Assembly (NCBI RefSeq): GCF_004210375.1
Contig: NC_134829.1
Coordinates: forward strand, 27,234,034-27,298,033
Direction: 5' to 3'
DNA length: 64,000 bases
Origin: Tachypleus tridentatus
Lineage: Eukaryota > Arthropoda > Merostomata > Xiphosura > Limulidae
Every line of letters begins with the position of its first letter. Position 1 is the stretch's first letter. Below, piece after piece: positions 61,251-64,000 of the stretch. The notes under the pieces were generated by a model. That model did no database searches and was not told the origin of the DNA. It saw only the letters and a list, made by a program, of their open reading frames with translations. A program made the position numbers and the translations under genes.

Positions 61251-61809
61251 TGCCTAAGAAGTACCCGAGATAAAAAAAAAGTACAAAACGCAACATTATT
61301 ATTATAGTACTCTTGTGGATGTAGTCATTAAACCTAATCTTATGGGTTGAAGCAGATTCTGCTGTTGGGTTTCGCGACATGAGAATGATCATTAACCTAA
61401 AAACTAAGAGAAGATTACTGAAGAAACTAACACGAAGCTATTTACGTTGTCACGTGATACTGTTGAATATTTATTAACAGGAGTATTATTAAATGTTTAG
61501 CTGTAGATAAAATGAGATTCTTATTAAGGTAAGAATAGCGTTTTTTAGTTTTCTTATGTAGCAAACAGAAGGTTAATTAAGCACAGTTTTCTCACACAAT
61601 AACTACTGTTTTGATAAACTTTTTACATGGTTTTCCCAAACATAAAAAAAAACAGATTAAATTTGTTGTGAGTCAGACTTAATCGTTTAAGTTAAAATTT
61701 CAATTGATTTGTCTTAAGATATTAATTGTTCTAAATTCAGCGTTTTTGTCCACGATAACTTTTTATATTGAACTGTGTTACGTATTACAGTTTCAAATAA
61801 CCCAAAAAT

Positions 61810-62080
61810 CAGGTGGGTTAAGGTGTTCGACTCGTAATCCAAGGGTCGCGGGTTCGAATACCCGTCACATCAAACATACTCGTCCTTTCAGCCGTGAGGG
61901 CGTTATAATGTGACAGTCAATCCCACTATTCGTTGGTAAAAGAGTAGCCCAAGAGTTGGCGGTGGGTGGAGATGACTAGCTGCCTTCCCTCTAGTCTTAC
62001 ACTCCTAAATTAGGAACGGCTAGCACAGATAGCCTTCGTGTAGCTTTGCGCGAAATTCCAAAACAAACAAACAAACAAAA
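61810..62080 (+). mobile_element. SINE family 1, slightly 5'-truncated
   Basis: Begins at aggtgggttaaggtgttcga, so about 15 bases of the head are lost. B box ggttcgaataccc. It is complete to gcgcgaaattcc and an (aaac)n tail with four or more units. Confidence 0.92.
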
Positions 62081-62109
62081 TAATCCAAAAGTGAGTTAAA
62101 GGAAAGAAG

Positions 62110-62315
62110 TCAAATAAATGTTGATATGCATCTAGTTTATGATACTTGCCAACAAGACTGATGCACACTGCTTTTTAATAGAAACATATTACAACAGAAT
62201 ACTGTTTTGATTTAATTTATTTAACCAGATTAAATAAATGTTGATATGTGTCTAGTTTATGATACTTGCTAACAAGACTGATGCACACTGCTTTTTAATA
62301 GAAACGTATTTTAGT
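62110..62315 (+). repeat. 120-bp direct duplication
   Basis: Two copies about 120 bp apart share aaataaatgttgatatg, tctagtttatgatacttg and caagactgatgcacactgct with few differences. It lies directly downstream of a SINE. Confidence 0.88.
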
Positions 62316-63150
62316 AAAAAACAATAACACGGTTTACAATAACTGTGATTACAAACAATTACATATGCACAAGAGTTTTACAAACCTACAAACAGTATTG
62401 GGTTCTCTATATTGCCTGCAAATTTCTTGTTATCTTATCAAGGGCTCTGGATGAACAAATTCGTCTTGAAACGATGTAGGTGTAATTCACTTTATAGAGA
62501 GCCAGATACTTCTGCGTTTTTCGTTGATTACACGTCTTGTTTTTCACCGCTGAAGTTATATAAGGTCTTCGTAATAATGCTAATGTCCTGTGTGAATCCA
62601 CTGAAGTAAACAGTTTGTAATGTTCGAAATTTATAAACGTTCCTCAACAAATACCTGAAACCCCGATCAATAAGCGTTAATCAGATTTATAGCTCCTGAG
62701 ATTTATAGTAAACCTACTACAGCAAACGAATAATATATAACATGTTTTTGCGTGTCGTGTTGGTTCTATTTATAGGTACAAGGAGAGCTTCTAGAAATTC
62801 CAGCCTGCATATACACAGATAACTTATAAATGAAGTGACACCCAACGCCAGACATACACAAAACAACCAAAAGAGTTAGATGTGGTTTACATTTCAGTAA
62901 TCTTATTAATATTGAAATTTGGAATGCATTTTAATCGCGAGTTTAGGGCCGTCGAGAACCATTACAGGCTTCAGGGCAGCAAGAATTAAGGGCCCTCCAC
63001 ACACACCAAGTGGCAAGGCATTACATATATAGACTCTCCTCCCGCTCCCCATAGACAACTGGGCCCCGGGGCACTGGCTCCCCATCTTGAGCCCAGATAA
63101 CAACCATGAAATAGCATCGCATAGAATCCAAAAGGTGCGGAAAGATGTTT
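62316..63150. other. Intergenic; small GC-rich island
   Basis: A GC-rich patch at about 62940-63110 (agggccctccacacacacca, actgggccccggggcactgg) gives a minus-strand open frame (62906-63103) that I cannot assign. It may be a transposon remnant. The rest is AT-rich with no signal. Confidence 0.35.
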
Positions 63151-63154
63151 TAAG

Positions 63155-63420
63155 AGGCTCGGCATGGCCTGGTGGTTAAGACACTCGACTTGTAATCTGA
63201 GGGTCGCAGGTTCGAATCCCCGTCACAACAAACATGCTCGCCCTTTCAGCTGTGGTGGCATTGTACTGTGATAGTCAACCCACTGTTCGTCGGTAAAAGA
63301 GTATCCCAAGAGCTGGCGGTGGGTGGTGATGACTAACTGACTAGTCTTACGCTGCTAAATTAGGGACGGCTAGCGCAGATAGCTCTCGAGTAGCTTTGCG
63401 CGAAATTCAAAACAAACAAA
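63155..63420 (+). mobile_element. SINE family 1, full-length copy
   Basis: Starts ggctcggcatggcctggtgg, B box ggttcgaatcc, body with gagctggcggtgggtggtga, tail tagctttgcgcgaaattcaa plus aacaaac. Confidence 0.93.
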
Positions 63421-64000
63421 ATCTTCAATCCTGCGAAACCATATTAGTTCGTATAGTTCAAAGGAACTTTGCGACAAATCACGTGCTTATAGTCCAGATG
63501 AATTTTGAGACAAATATCGTAACGTTAGTCCCATAAGATAATTTTCTAAACTTTATTTCTTTATCTCGTACAGAAATAAGAAACTTGTAGATGCTCGAGC
63601 ATTTTGAAGAAATGGGTTTCTGATTTATTTTTTTACTATACGTAACAAAAAGAAAAAGGCCCCTTTTGATTATTGTTTAACCACGGCACCTCACGTACAC
63701 ATTTGTGGGTAACGTCCAAACTATGAAAGATGTATTTGGATATAGCTATAAGCGGCAGCTTTTATAAAGAATTCACCCATGTTGACCAACATCTTGATTT
63801 GTTGTTGATCGTGATACATATGTTAGTTTGAATACATTGATACAACGACACTTGGCATCTGTCACAGTTGAATACACAACAAATAAACTGTTTTTCCTAA
63901 GTTTGTACACACTGGTGATGGTAGATACACGTTAGTTTGTAGAGGTGGAGCTCCGGTTGACTGGGATTACTACAGGGATCTAACAAATAATCATTCCTCT
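63421..64000. other. Intergenic to window end, nothing recognised
   Basis: No SINE, tandem repeat or coding signal that I can support. Confidence 0.4.

Noticed and set aside
18030..63420. Many tRNA-like segments with good A and B boxes
   Set aside because: Each is joined to the same SINE body and tail, several with target duplications, and the acceptor stems do not pair well. They are SINE heads, not functional tRNA genes.

Overview
This is a eukaryotic (animal) genome window: AT-rich, with short spliced exons separated by long introns, no operons, and a heavy load of tRNA-derived SINEs, minisatellites and transposon remnants. The main SINE, with a Thr-tRNA-like head and an AAACAAACAAA-type tail, looks from memory like the abundant SINE of horseshoe crabs. 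I therefore favour a chelicerate, probably a horseshoe crab. That placement is inference.

Region 1 (1-15.3 kb, + strand) is the 3' part of DHX38/PRP16, the DEAH-box ATPase of the second step of pre-mRNA splicing. Nine exons join in frame, from helicase motif VI to a conserved C-terminus, and encode 379 residues. The introns hold many tandem repeats. One array is made of decayed copies of the 47-bp motif VI exon itself, several with an in-frame TGA and a retained splice donor.

Region 2 (15.3-28.1 kb) has no recognised gene. It holds SINEs of two families, a hAT-type MITE with a perfect 8-bp target duplication, and a Tc1/mariner-type MITE.

Region 3 (28.27-34.57 kb, - strand) is a complete four-exon gene for an RGK-family small GTPase (RAD/GEM/REM-like, 409 residues), ending in the family's C-x-x-L-x-V-L motif. 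Its second intron carries a 22-bp and a 41-bp minisatellite back to back (about 1.8 kb).

Region 4 (34.6-64 kb) has no confident host gene. It contains a Penelope-like element remnant with a GIY-YIG endonuclease fragment and hammerhead-ribozyme-like terminal motifs. It also holds a 5'-truncated non-LTR LINE with a GAA tail and a 10-bp target duplication, minisatellites of 55, 61 and 34 bp, a foldback MITE, and many SINEs, three of which are inserted inside older SINEs.

Overall, two housekeeping or signalling genes are embedded in repeat-rich DNA. Recognisable SINEs are absent from the introns of both genes, while minisatellites are common there. The most unusual observations are the exon-derived pseudo-exon array in DHX38, the Penelope remnant with ribozyme-like cores, and the repeated SINE-in-SINE insertions.
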